Below are positions 1 through 8,150 of a DNA stretch of 64,000 nt, piece after piece (the stretch's first letter is position 1; each line of letters begins with the position of its first letter). Origin of the DNA: Planctomycetota bacterium. Lineage in GTDB: Bacteria; Planctomycetota; UBA1135; UBA2386. Both the position numbers and the translations under genes were made by a program. The stretch covers positions 62,001 to 126,000 of the forward strand of contig JACKIB010000006.1 in assembly GCA_020638695.1 (NCBI GenBank), in the 5' to 3' direction. Under the pieces are notes generated by a model. It was not told the DNA's origin and ran no database searches. It saw only the letters and a program-made list of their open reading frames with translations.

Positions 1-999
1 GAAGCCGCCGCTGCCGCGGTCTCCGGGCTGTGCGCCGTCACCGAGGACGTGCAGCCGTTCACCTGGCGGAGTGCCGCCGGGATGATCTGTCGGGTCGCGC
101 CGTCCCGCCGCGGCGGCGCGCCGGGCATCCAGATCAGCGTCGATGGCGGTCGTGGCCGCAACTACTCGTTCTCTTGCGCGGTTCTGAGCGGCGCCGCTCC
201 GGGTGCGCTCGGCCGTCGTGCGACCCTCGCCGCCGGAGTCGCGGCACAGCGGCCCGAGCTACGGGAGTGGCTCGCACGCCAGCGCATCGATGCACACCCC
301 GAGCACGTGTCGGTCGGTGCGCTTCTCGATCCGGATGCCGCGCCATCCGCGCCGGGCGCGGTGCGCGAGGACCGGGCGATCGGCTTGCTGCGCCTCGACC
401 GCGGCACCGACGCCAAGGACTACCGACTCGATGCCCGCCACCTCCGGCGCCGTCCACCTGCCACGGGGTTGCTGCGCGTCCCCGGCAACCTGTGGGTCGC
501 CGAGGCGCCCGCGCCGCTGGTGCTGCAGCTGCGTGCACCGCTGACCATCGTCGTCGAGGGCAACCTCTACCTGGGCCGCAGCATCGCGGTCGAGGGTGGC
601 GGCAACCTCACCTTGGTCGTAGTCGGGACGGCCAATTCGCCGGGCTTCCGCGACCGAGACGGCGACGGCGGCTGGTCCGCCGGCGACCTTCCGCTCGGCC
701 CCGGCCCACGTGGCGCGGTCGAGGGAAGCGGCATGGTCTACTTCGGCCTGCCCGGCTCCCGTCCGCCCGCGCTGCGCGTCGAGGTGGCCGCGGCCGTCGT
801 CGCCGCCTCCGAAGTCCACCTGCGCGCCCGCACGGTGCGGATCGACGGTGCCCTGGTGTGCGGCCAGGGAATCACCCGACTGGGGAACACCGACCTCGAG
901 CTGACCGGGACGCGCCTGGTGCCCGTGGAGCGCGAAGAGGTGCCGGGTCTGCGCCGGCGCGGCCGACCGCGGCCCGGGTTGATGCGGCCCGCGAGGTAG
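1..999 (+). CDS. Hypothetical secreted/beta-helix-like protein, 5' end missing
   Basis: An open frame enters from the left edge and ends at TAG 997-999, giving about 332 visible residues with no start in the window. The middle part alternates short hydrophobic strands (residues about 175-300, such as LTIVVEGNLYLG and LRVEVAAAVVAA) with glycine and aspartate turns, including an acidic DRDGDGG stretch that could bind calcium. This looks like a beta-rich extracytoplasmic domain, perhaps a right-handed helix. The tail is basic (RRRGRPRPG). No family is recognised. A longer alternative frame covers the same DNA, but this one gives the more protein-like composition. Confidence 0.6.
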   Translation, partial: EAAAAAVSGLCAVTEDVQPFTWRSAAGMICRVAPSRRGGAPGIQISVDGGRGRNYSFSCAVLSGAAPGALGRRATLAAGVAAQRPELREWLARQRIDAHPEHVSVGALLDPDAAPSAPGAVREDRAIGLLRLDRGTDAKDYRLDARHLRRRPPATGLLRVPGNLWVAEAPAPLVLQLRAPLTIVVEGNLYLGRSIAVEGGGNLTLVVVGTANSPGFRDRDGDGGWSAGDLPLGPGPRGAVEGSGMVYFGLPGSRPPALRVEVAAAVVAASEVHLRARTVRIDGALVCGQGITRLGNTDLELTGTRLVPVEREEVPGLRRRGRPRPGLMRPAR

Positions 1000-1077
1000 G
1001 CGGCGGTGGGCTGCGGGCGAGAGGATTCCCGCTTCCATGGCGGTGGGTGCGGTGGTATCGTCCGCCGCCCCAAGCGT

Positions 1078-1153
1078 GGGGACGTAGCTCAGTTGGTAGA
1101 GCGTTGCGTTCGCAATGCAAAGGTCAGGGGTTCGAATCCCCTCGTCTCCACCA
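1078..1153 (+). tRNA. tRNA-Ala, anticodon CGC
   Basis: A full cloverleaf of 76 nt. The acceptor stem GGGGACG pairs with CGTCTCC with one G-U. The D-arm is TAGCTCAGTTGGTAGAGC. The anticodon stem TTGCG/TGCAA encloses the loop TTCGCAA, giving anticodon CGC that reads GCG (Ala). The T-arm is AGGGG TTCGAAT CCCCT, and CCA is encoded at 1151-1153. Confidence 0.96.
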
Positions 1154-1280
1154 GTCTTGACTCGACTGATCCCAGAGGCATGGGCACTGCCGCTCGTCGT
1201 GGCGAGCGGTCACCGAGGCAGGTTTCGCGAGGAACCTGTTCTTCACTACTGAGGCCACCACGCCCAGGAAATCGAGTCTC

Positions 1281-1523
1281 GTGCCGCAGCTCCAGGAGCG
1301 CGCACACCACCGCGACGCGAGTCGTCGGATCGCCTACGTCGACTACACCACGCCGGACGGGAAGCGCCGTCAGCGGTTCTTCGGTGACGCCGAGGCCCCG
1401 AAGGCCGGCCGCGGCGAGTCGGTGAGCGTCGGGGACGGTCGACCGGCGCAGCTCGTCGGCGAAGGCGCGGCGGACCGTCGAAAGGTCGCGGCGGGTCGTC
1501 ATGCTTTCATGCAAACCGAGTAG
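1281..1523 (+). pseudogene. Integrase-like N-terminal remnant beside tRNA-Ala
   Basis: An 80-residue reading frame starts with GTG 127 bp downstream of the tRNA. Its first 35 residues contain RRIAYVDYTTPDGKRRQRFF, which resembles the N-terminal SAM-like region of phage-type tyrosine recombinases (a W/Y-x-x-DYxDPDGKRRR pattern). The rest is low-complexity and has no catalytic R-H-R-Y domain, so at most a decayed stub of an integrase survives. The position next to a tRNA 3' end fits a former integration site. It could also be a chance frame. Confidence 0.35.
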
Positions 1524-1578
1524 TTCGGGGTTACCCTCCGTGCTCGCCTTGGCCGAGGCGCCATAAGGAGAGACACTC

Positions 1579-1908
1579 ATGCTACCAAGTGCGCTCGGCA
1601 CGTTCTTGCTCGTACTCGCCCAAGACGCGACTCCAGGCCAACTCACGAACGACGAGAAGATAGCCACAGTCGTCGTCGTTCTTGTCATTGCCGGGATAGC
1701 AATCATCTGGTTCCTGATCCCGTGCCTCCTGTGCGCCTCCTTCACGCGGGAGCGTGGGCACGGGGGTGCCATCGGCTTCGTGCTGGGAATTCTCTTCGGG
1801 TGGATCGCCGTGCTTTTCTGCGCTCTCATGCCCTACAAGCAGTACGGACGGGGATACGACCCCGGAGCGCGACACCGGCGCGCCCGCCGTCGAACCCGGC
1901 GGGGGTAG
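1579..1908 (+). CDS. Small membrane protein, two transmembrane helices
   Basis: A 109-residue protein with a clear Shine-Dalgarno (AAGGAGAG at 1566-1573) just before ATG 1579. Residues about 27-50 (ATVVVVLVIAGIAIIWFLIP) and 62-84 (AIGFVLGILFGWIAVLFCAL) are hydrophobic helices separated by a short charged loop (TRERGHGG). The tail is very basic and Arg-rich after YKQYGRGYDPG. The organisation resembles small YqaE/superinfection-immunity-like membrane proteins, but no signature allows a functional name. Confidence 0.7.
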   Translation: MLPSALGTFLLVLAQDATPGQLTNDEKIATVVVVLVIAGIAIIWFLIPCLLCASFTRERGHGGAIGFVLGILFGWIAVLFCALMPYKQYGRGYDPGARHRRARRRTRRG

Positions 1909-1977
1909 CCACTCCGCAACCCCCGAACGTGAAGGGCAAACGGTGCCACCCCGGCGGCCTCAGTCCTGCTTGCAATC

Positions 1978-2196
1978 TCATCGGGGCAAGGGGGACCACT
2001 TCACCCCGGGCAGCTCGCAGGGTGCCTTGTTGACGGCGTCGCGGAACTCCGGGCTGCTGATCATCTCGTCCATGTAGCGGAACCTGACCGCGTCCCGTTC
2101 TTCCTGGGTCTCCGCTGCGGAACTCTCGGCGACGGAACGGTCAATCGGTCGAGCCAGAGCCTCGCGGCCTGCGGTCTCCGGCCAGGGCTTCAGTCT
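1978..2196 (-). pseudogene. 3' fragment of an unknown gene
   Basis: On the minus strand a frame bounded by an upstream TGA reads ...RPIDRSVAESSAAETQEERD, then VRFRYMDEMISSPEFRDAVN and KAPCELPGVKWSPLPR before its TGA at 1978-1980. The composition (acidic helix, then a Cys/Pro tail) is protein-like and unlike the Arg-rich shadow frames around it. There is no credible start codon; the only ATG would give a 32-residue peptide. It is best read as the surviving C-terminus of a truncated gene. No family is recognised. Confidence 0.4.
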
Positions 2197-2199
2197 TCA

Positions 2200-2800
2200 T
2201 CGACTCCGCGACCGTCCAGAGGCCTCTTCGGGGTCGACGCTGTGCTCGTGTGCCTTCTAACGCGGTCTCTTGGCGCGAGACGTCTTGAAGCCCGCTCCAA
2301 CCAGTGTGCGAGCCATGGTCTCGAGTCACTGTTCTGGAGAGAACTCTCGGATCGTTGTCCATTATGGAGGCGATGCCTCGAAGCAGGTCTTGCGACCAAG
2401 CAGGCCTTCGCGAGGTCCCCAGGGTTGGCGTGAGTCGGTTCGGCCTCGTGCCGCATGAGATCGACAGGACAATCTTTCACTGCCTGATCGAGGCGATCAG
2501 TCGATTCCAAGCGAGCGCTTGAGGGTTGGCGGGAGCTGCAGGTTTGCGTCACGTCTCCAAGTCCACACAGTTCCTCCGCGGTGCGCGGGCGCTGGCCCGC
2601 ATTCGGCACAGGCGCGCACTCTGGGTCTGATTCGCGGTAGCCCGGATCGCTCTTGGTCGCGCATTGGGGCGCTCGCGGCAACGCAGGGGGTTCAGATGGT
2701 GGGTGTCCGCGCGCCACCCACCGCCCCTGGGCGCCCCGTGCGCCCTCTGCTACCGTGGCGTCCACTCGCCACACCCTTTGCGCGAATTCGGTCAACCACC
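2200..2800. other. Intergenic stretch without a supported gene
   Basis: About 600 bp of visibly lower G+C than its neighbours, especially 2240-2520. Several short frames occur on both strands but none has a ribosome binding site or a recognisable protein signature. It follows the gene fragment at 1978-2196 and may be further decayed accessory DNA. The promoter for the secreted-protein gene starting at 2801 presumably lies at its right end. Confidence 0.4.
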
Positions 2801-4003
2801 ATGAATCAGCGGATGCTCCTCACGGGAGTCTGGCTCTGCCTGGGCGCTTCGGTCTCGGCCCAGTCCTACGTCACGTCTCCGTCCGGCTACCTCTCGACGT
2901 CCGGCGGTGGGCACAGCGATCGATTCGGAACCGGCTCCATCAGCCACCGCCATCAGCTGATCGACGGCAACTTCCGCAGCGTCCCGATGATGCTCAAGGG
3001 GATCAGCTTCCGGGCAGACAACCACGACTACCGCGCCTTCGACGGGCTCGGTCGATCCTGGAGCAACGTCACGCTCTCGATGGCGCGTAGCGACTTCGAC
3101 AAGGTGATGAGGTCTGGCACGGACTTCAGCACGACCCCGACCTCCACTCCCACCCTCGTGTTCCGCGGATCGGTGACCTGGCCGACGATGAGCGGCAATC
3201 CGGGCAATCCCGCGCCGTGGGGTGGCGTCCGGGGCGAGTACTCCTTCCCGTTCGGCAGCGGTGGCACAGCGAGCACCTGGGCGCACACCGGTGCCGAGGA
3301 CATCCTCGCCGACTTCTCCTTCTCCGGGTGCACGCTCGCCAACAGGGGACCGCTGGGTATGCATGCCTACTACCTCGACGGCAATGCGAGCGTCGCCTAC
3401 GCGTACGCGGAGGCGACGCTCCACGGTCCATCCGGTTCACAAGGCGGCTGCGCGGATCCGAGCGTGCCGACCACGAGCGGGCCGCAGGGTGCGATGAACA
3501 CCTTCGAGCTCCAGGTCTTCGGGCCGTACAACCCGCCGCCCTACGCCAACATCATGGTCGCCGACAGCTACGCGGTGTGGACGGCACCCAACGCACCGGT
3601 CGTGCACGCGTATGCGTTCAACGGCAGCGCCGCGGGCTGGGCGTTCCCGGGCGTCTCTTGCCAGAAGCTGTACTTGGATCCGGCAGCGATCTTCGCGATC
3701 GCGGTGGCGATGGCGGACAGCAACAGCCGTTCGCGCGCCGTGCCCGTCAACCCGAGCGGCGCGATCCCGGGCTCCTTTCCGGTCACGCCCCAGTTGATGG
3801 GTGTCGACCTGTGGAACCAGTGCGCGTGGAACGACTCGCGCAGCGGCGCCGTCCGGCTGACCCGAGCCATGCAGATCCGGCTGCCTGTCGTCGACGTGAG
3901 CTCTCGCAATGCGGCGCTCTACGAGAGCGTGCCGAACGGCGTCCATGGGCCCAGGGCCGACAACGACATTCCGTGCATCCCGCTGCTGCGCTACGAGAGG
4001 TGA
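2801..4003 (+). CDS. Secreted protein, planctomycete-type repeat family
   Basis: A 400-residue protein beginning MNQRMLLTGVWLCLGASVSA, a Sec signal peptide with likely cleavage before QSY. The mature part is rich in Ser, Gly, Asn and aromatic residues. It contains the segment TPTLVFRGSVTWPT followed by a Phe/Gly-rich strand region, a layout shared with the proteins at 18965-20011 (LLFRGSQKLDWT) and 23115-24209 (KLVFRGRITIPDS), so the three look paralogous. A GGCADP...NTFELQVFGPY region follows, and the C-terminal half is beta-rich. The protein is probably exported to the periplasm or surface; no enzymatic motif is visible. The start is the ATG directly before the signal peptide; longer upstream reading is Pro/Arg-rich and rejected. 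Confidence 0.7.
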   Translation: MNQRMLLTGVWLCLGASVSAQSYVTSPSGYLSTSGGGHSDRFGTGSISHRHQLIDGNFRSVPMMLKGISFRADNHDYRAFDGLGRSWSNVTLSMARSDFDKVMRSGTDFSTTPTSTPTLVFRGSVTWPTMSGNPGNPAPWGGVRGEYSFPFGSGGTASTWAHTGAEDILADFSFSGCTLANRGPLGMHAYYLDGNASVAYAYAEATLHGPSGSQGGCADPSVPTTSGPQGAMNTFELQVFGPYNPPPYANIMVADSYAVWTAPNAPVVHAYAFNGSAAGWAFPGVSCQKLYLDPAAIFAIAVAMADSNSRSRAVPVNPSGAIPGSFPVTPQLMGVDLWNQCAWNDSRSGAVRLTRAMQIRLPVVDVSSRNAALYESVPNGVHGPRADNDIPCIPLLRYER

Positions 4004-4016
4004 GGTGGACCGCGCC

Positions 4017-4068
4017 TGGGTCCCTTCGCTGGGTCCCTTCGCTGGGTCCCTTCGCTGGGTCCCTTCGC
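4017..4068. repeat. Four tandem copies of a 13-nt repeat
   Basis: TGGGTCCCTTCGC is repeated exactly four times, head to tail, 13 bp after the stop codon of the preceding gene. It is not a multiple of three and lies outside genes. It could be slippage-generated. Confidence 0.9.
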
Positions 4069-4213
4069 TGCGGACCAGCATGCGGGAAGGACCACGGGTC
4101 GCGTCATGGCTGCGTTCGAAGTTCGACCGAGTCGGCGGCGACCCTGGGCGAACGCAGCACTCGGTACGGAGTCGCCCGGACGATTCGGGGAGCTCGCCCG
4201 ACTTCGCTGAGCT

Positions 4214-4397
4214 CAGGGGCCGCGAATCGTGCCAGCACGCGAAGCTGCTCCGGTACCTCGAGGGGCACATGGGCGACTGTCCCTCAGCGGGCAGCGGCCC
4301 CGGAAGCTCCAGTGAGCAAGCGGCCCAGGCCTCATGGTGGCGCGCAGCCCCGCACTCACCCAACGCCTCAGGTGCGGCGTTGGCCGCGATAGGCGGT
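4214..4397. repeat. Dispersed single copy of the 183-bp repeat found at 22.6 kb
   Basis: The segment starts AGGGGCCGCGAATC, carries the block CAGCGGCCCCGGAAGCTCCA followed by GCAAGCGGCCCAGGCCTCATGG, and ends TTGGCCGCGATAGG. The same blocks in the same order and spacing form the three tandem units at 22561-23109. The copy is diverged in its first third and in the C/G-rich stem region. It ends about 90 bp before the polyphosphate kinase gene. Confidence 0.8.
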
Positions 4398-4486
4398 GCG
4401 CCGAGCGATCGAATGCGCGCTTGCGAGACCGGGTGTCAGTCGTCGGACCGTCGGTTGCGCCAGTGTGAGCCGTCGCAGTTCCGCGC

Positions 4487-5422
4487 TTGGCCACCCTCGC
4501 CCCACCGCGTACCCTCGCACCCCCTCTCCAAACACCGACTGCACCATTGTTCACCGCCCCGCCCTCGCCGTTCCTCGTCCCCTTCGACGGCCGATTCGAG
4601 GTTGGATCGCAGCCGACCGCCCCGGGCGCCGACGCCCCCGGCAAGGATGACCGCAAGAAGCGCTTGGAGCAGTGCGTGGAGCGAATCGCCGCGCTCCAGC
4701 ATGTCATGTACGCCCACGACAAACACGCCATGCTCCTGGTGTTCCAAGCGATGGACGCGGCGGGCAAGGACGGCACGATCCGCGCGCTGCTGACCGGCGT
4801 CAATCCGGCTGGGTGTCAGGTGTTCGCGTTCAAACAACCATCGAGCCTGGAGCTCGACCACGACTTCCTGTGGCGCACCGGGATGTGTCTGCCCGAGCGC
4901 GGGCGGATCGGCGTGTTCAACCGCAGCTACTACGAGGAAGTGCTGGTGGTGCGCGTGCACCCGGAGTTCCTCGATGCCCAGAACCTGCCGGAGCGACCCG
5001 ACCTCGAGACGCTGTGGGCGCATCGGATGGAGTCGATCCGCGACCACGAGCTGCACCTGGCGCGCAACGGGGTGGTGGTCCTGAAGTTCTGGCTCAACGT
5101 GTCGCGCGACGAGCAACGGAAGCGGTTCCTGAGTCGGCTGGAGGAACCGGAGAAGAACTGGAAGTTCAGCCAGGGGGACTTGCGCGAACGGGGCTTCTGG
5201 GACGCGTACATGCGCGCCTACGAGCAAGCGCTGGCGGAGACGTCGCGCCCCTGGGCGCCGTGGTACGCGATCCCGGCGGACAGCAAGTCGTTCCTGCGCA
5301 TGACGGTGGCCGAGCTCGTGTGCGCGGCGTTCGAGAGCCTGGACCTGAAGTACCCCACGGTCCGGGCGGAGGACGTGGCGAGGTTCGCGGAGATCCGACG
5401 CAAGCTCGAGACGGAGAAGTGA
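4487..5422 (+). CDS. ppk2: Polyphosphate kinase 2 (PPK2), class III-like
   Basis: PPK2 transfers phosphate between polyphosphate and (d)NMP/NDP, usually making NDP or NTP from polyphosphate. Visible signatures are Walker A FQAMDAAGKDGTIRALL (residues about 87-103), GVNPAGCQVFAFKQPS, Walker B with ERGRIGVFNRSYYEEVLVVRVHP (about 138-160), and a lid with VVVLKFWLNVSRDEQRKRF. The pattern VNPxGC...FKxPS...LPERGRIGIFNRSxYEEVLVVRVHP is typical of class III enzymes, which accept both AMP and ADP. Length (311 residues or fewer) fits one domain. The start is uncertain: TTG 4487 or TTG 4547, since the first 30 residues are Pro-rich and probably dispensable. It stands alone between repeat DNA and a propeller gene. 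Confidence 0.9.
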   Translation: MATLAPPRTLAPPLQTPTAPLFTAPPSPFLVPFDGRFEVGSQPTAPGADAPGKDDRKKRLEQCVERIAALQHVMYAHDKHAMLLVFQAMDAAGKDGTIRALLTGVNPAGCQVFAFKQPSSLELDHDFLWRTGMCLPERGRIGVFNRSYYEEVLVVRVHPEFLDAQNLPERPDLETLWAHRMESIRDHELHLARNGVVVLKFWLNVSRDEQRKRFLSRLEEPEKNWKFSQGDLRERGFWDAYMRAYEQALAETSRPWAPWYAIPADSKSFLRMTVAELVCAAFESLDLKYPTVRAEDVARFAEIRRKLETEK

Positions 5423-5494
5423 CCGTTGGGGCGCGCGGGGCGCCGGTCGGGACGCGCTGGCCGTCTGGCCGGGCAGACGAGTAGGGCCCACGGT

Positions 5495-8098
5495 ATGGTC
5501 GCGCGGATGCGCCCGCGCGACCGCCGCCCCCCGACTGCCCTGTTCTGCGTCCTCGCGGCGCTGCCGTTCGCGTCGCTCGCTCCCGCGCAAAGCCCCACGG
5601 TACTGCCACCCACGCAGTGGAGTGCGTTCGAGAACGTGAAGTGGCGCACCGGGCTCGCGGTGCGCGACTACGACCGTCCGGTCGTGCACGGCTCGCGCGT
5701 GTTCGTCAGCGGCACCGAGGGGAAGACCCACGCGGTGTCCTGCCTCGATCGGCGCAGCGGGCAGCTTCTGTGGGTGCGGAAGGTCCCTCGCGACGCCGGC
5801 TCCGGAACGCAGGACGCCGCGACACCCGCGCTCGCGACCGGCGACGACCGGGTGGTGTTGTGGCACGGCAGCGGCCTGGCGGCATTCGACTTCCACGGCG
5901 ATCTCGTCTGGTCGCGCGGCACCGGCGCCACGGTGCCCCGGCGCACCGCACCCGTGCTAGCCGGCGAGCGCGTCTTCGTCCACACCGGGGGAGCGTCCGG
6001 GCAAGTGTTGGCGTGGAGCGCGTCGGATGGCAAGGAGCTGTGGCGGGTCGACGCGCCGCGGTCCGCGGACAACGCGGACTCTTGGACCTCGCCGGTGGTC
6101 GCCAGTGCGGCAGACGGACAGCAGGTGATCTGTGCGTTCCCCTCTCGGGTGGTGGCGTACGATGCCGCGACCGGGGTGGTCCGGTGGTGGTGCCCGGCGC
6201 CGGATCGCCGCCGCTCCGCAACGGTGCCGTGCCACACCTCGCCACTGCTGGTCGATGGGCTGTGCGTCGTGTGGTTCGAAGCGGTCGGCTCGGTGCTGGG
6301 GGTGCGGATCGATGGTCGCGGCGAGCTCGGCGCAAAGCACGTCGCCTGGCGTCGCGACGACTTGCCGCTGCCGCGTGGCACGCCGGTCGCTGCCGGCAAC
6401 TCCGTGTTGGTCCCGGCGCGCGGTGTGGTTTGCTTCGATGCGCGCACCGGCGCCACCCGGTTCACGGCTCCGCGCGTGCTGCCGAACGGTGGATCGCTGT
6501 CGGTGGCGCGCGACGTCGTCTACGCCAGTGAGGGCGGGGACCGCACCGCAGTGCTCGCGATCACCGAGTCGGGGTTGCAGCCGCTCGCTGACAACGCCCA
6601 CGAAGGTGGCGCGGCGGCCGCTCCCATCTGCGCCGCGCACGAACTCTTCCTGCGCACCAAGCGCCACCTGCTGTGCGTCGCCGAGCCGCCGCCGCGCCCG
6701 CTGGCATGGAACCGATTCCGCGGGCCCAACGGCAGCGGCATCGCGGTCGGCGATGCACCGCTGCCTTCCGAGCTGGGGCCGAACACCACGCTGTGGAAGT
6801 GCCCGGTCGGTCCCGGTCACTCGTCGCCGTGTGTGTTCGGCGATGCCGTGTTCCTCACCTGCGCCGCCGGCAACCGGCTCGAGACCTGGTGCATCGACCG
6901 GGTGCGCGGCACCGTGCGGTGGCGGACCGTGGTCGGAGTCGAACAGCTGGAGAAGGTCCACCGGGTCAACTCCGCGGCTTCGCCGACCCCGACCACCGAC
7001 GGCGAGCGCGTCTACGTCTACTTCGGCTCGTTCGGGCTGCTGTGCTACGACGTGCACGGCAACGAGCGTTGGCGGCGCCCGTTGCCGCAGACGCGCAACC
7101 AGTTCGGCACCGCGTCTTCGCCGATCCTCGCCGGTCCGTTCCTGATCCTCTTGCGCGATGCCGACCGCGACTCGTTCCTCGAGGCGCTGGAGCCGAAGAC
7201 CGGTAAGACGGTGTGGAAGGTGCCGCGCCGCGGGTTCGTCGCCAGCTGGTCGACGCCGGTGCTGTGGCGTCGCGACCGAGCCGACGAGTTGGTCGTCTAC
7301 GGTGCGTTCACCTTGACCGGCTACGACCTGCGAAGTGGCGCGGAACGCTGGTCGGTGCCGGGGCTGGCGGACGAACCGTGCATCACGCCGGTGCTCGGCG
7401 GTGGGCGCGTCTACGTCACTTCCTACAACATGCGCATCAACCCCGAGGTGCTCGGCCTGCCGACCTTCGCCAAGTTGTTGGCGGAATGCGACCGGGACGG
7501 CGACGGTCGGATCGATCGCGACGAGGCGGCGCGCAACAAGAGCGTGCTGTCGCGCAGCGACGCCGACGGCGAGGGCGACCACCCGCTGCGCATGTTCTTC
7601 CGCTTCCTCGACGCCGACCGCGATGGCAAGCTCACCGAGCAGGAATGGCAGCGGATGCGCACCTGGCTGAACGGGTTCAAGCACGCCAACGCTCTGTTGG
7701 CGATCCGGCCGGGTGAGGCCGGCCGGGCGCCGGTGATCGACTGGCAGCACGGCGAAGGGGTCCCCGAGTGCCCCTCGCCCCTGCTCTATCGCGAGCGGAT
7801 CTACCTGGTGAAGAACGGCGGGCTGGCGCACTGCCTCGATGCCGCCGACGGCAAGGTCAAGTGGCACGGGCGGATCGGCGCGCGCGGACCCTGCTACGGC
7901 TCGCCGGTGGCCGGGGACGGCAAGGTCTACTGCGTGTCGGCGCGCGGGCAGGTGACCGTGCTGCAGGCCGGCGACGCCTTGCGGGTGCTGGCGCGCAACG
8001 ACCTCGGGGAGCGCATCATGGCCACCCCGGCGCTGAGCGATGGGGTCGTCTACCTGCGCACCGCGGGGCACCTGGTCGCGTTCGGCCGGCGTCGCTGA
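5495..8098 (+). CDS. Secreted PQQ-like beta-propeller protein with EF-hands
   Basis: An 867-residue protein with an N-terminal signal peptide after a basic stretch (RPRDRRPPTALFCVLAALPFA). Repeated propeller blades carry the PQQ/BamB signature (LDRRSGQLLWV, WSASDGKELWR, YDAATGVVRWW, LEPKTGKTVWK, LDAADGKVKWHG). They form two propellers: residues about 30-390, and about 420 to the end after a WNRFRGPNGSGIA segment typical of planctomycete PQQ proteins. Two EF-hand loops, DRDGDGRIDRDE (about 666) and DADRDGKLTEQE (about 706), are inserted in the second propeller. The protein probably acts outside the cytoplasm as a binding or scaffold protein; no quinoprotein dehydrogenase active site is evident. 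ATG 5495 was chosen; ATG 5507 is also possible. Confidence 0.82.
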   Translation: MVARMRPRDRRPPTALFCVLAALPFASLAPAQSPTVLPPTQWSAFENVKWRTGLAVRDYDRPVVHGSRVFVSGTEGKTHAVSCLDRRSGQLLWVRKVPRDAGSGTQDAATPALATGDDRVVLWHGSGLAAFDFHGDLVWSRGTGATVPRRTAPVLAGERVFVHTGGASGQVLAWSASDGKELWRVDAPRSADNADSWTSPVVASAADGQQVICAFPSRVVAYDAATGVVRWWCPAPDRRRSATVPCHTSPLLVDGLCVVWFEAVGSVLGVRIDGRGELGAKHVAWRRDDLPLPRGTPVAAGNSVLVPARGVVCFDARTGATRFTAPRVLPNGGSLSVARDVVYASEGGDRTAVLAITESGLQPLADNAHEGGAAAAPICAAHELFLRTKRHLLCVAEPPPRPLAWNRFRGPNGSGIAVGDAPLPSELGPNTTLWKCPVGPGHSSPCVFGDAVFLTCAAGNRLETWCIDRVRGTVRWRTVVGVEQLEKVHRVNSAASPTPTTDGERVYVYFGSFGLLCYDVHGNERWRRPLPQTRNQFGTASSPILAGPFLILLRDADRDSFLEALEPKTGKTVWKVPRRGFVASWSTPVLWRRDRADELVVYGAFTLTGYDLRSGAERWSVPGLADEPCITPVLGGGRVYVTSYNMRINPEVLGLPTFAKLLAECDRDGDGRIDRDEAARNKSVLSRSDADGEGDHPLRMFFRFLDADRDGKLTEQEWQRMRTWLNGFKHANALLAIRPGEAGRAPVIDWQHGEGVPECPSPLLYRERIYLVKNGGLAHCLDAADGKVKWHGRIGARGPCYGSPVAGDGKVYCVSARGQVTVLQAGDALRVLARNDLGERIMATPALSDGVVYLRTAGHLVAFGRRR

Positions 8099-8150
8099 CC
8101 GGCCAGGGTTGGCGGAACCCGCCGTGTGGATGCCGTATGATGGCCGCCGC

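Noticed and set aside
1089..1829. A minus-strand frame across the tRNA ending in GFEPLT-like sequence
   Set aside because: That peptide is the known artefact of translating the complement of a tRNA T-arm; the rest overlaps the small membrane gene.
2190..2795. A 200-residue minus-strand frame upstream of the secreted protein
   Set aside because: No ribosome binding site, no recognisable fold, and composition typical of a shadow frame.
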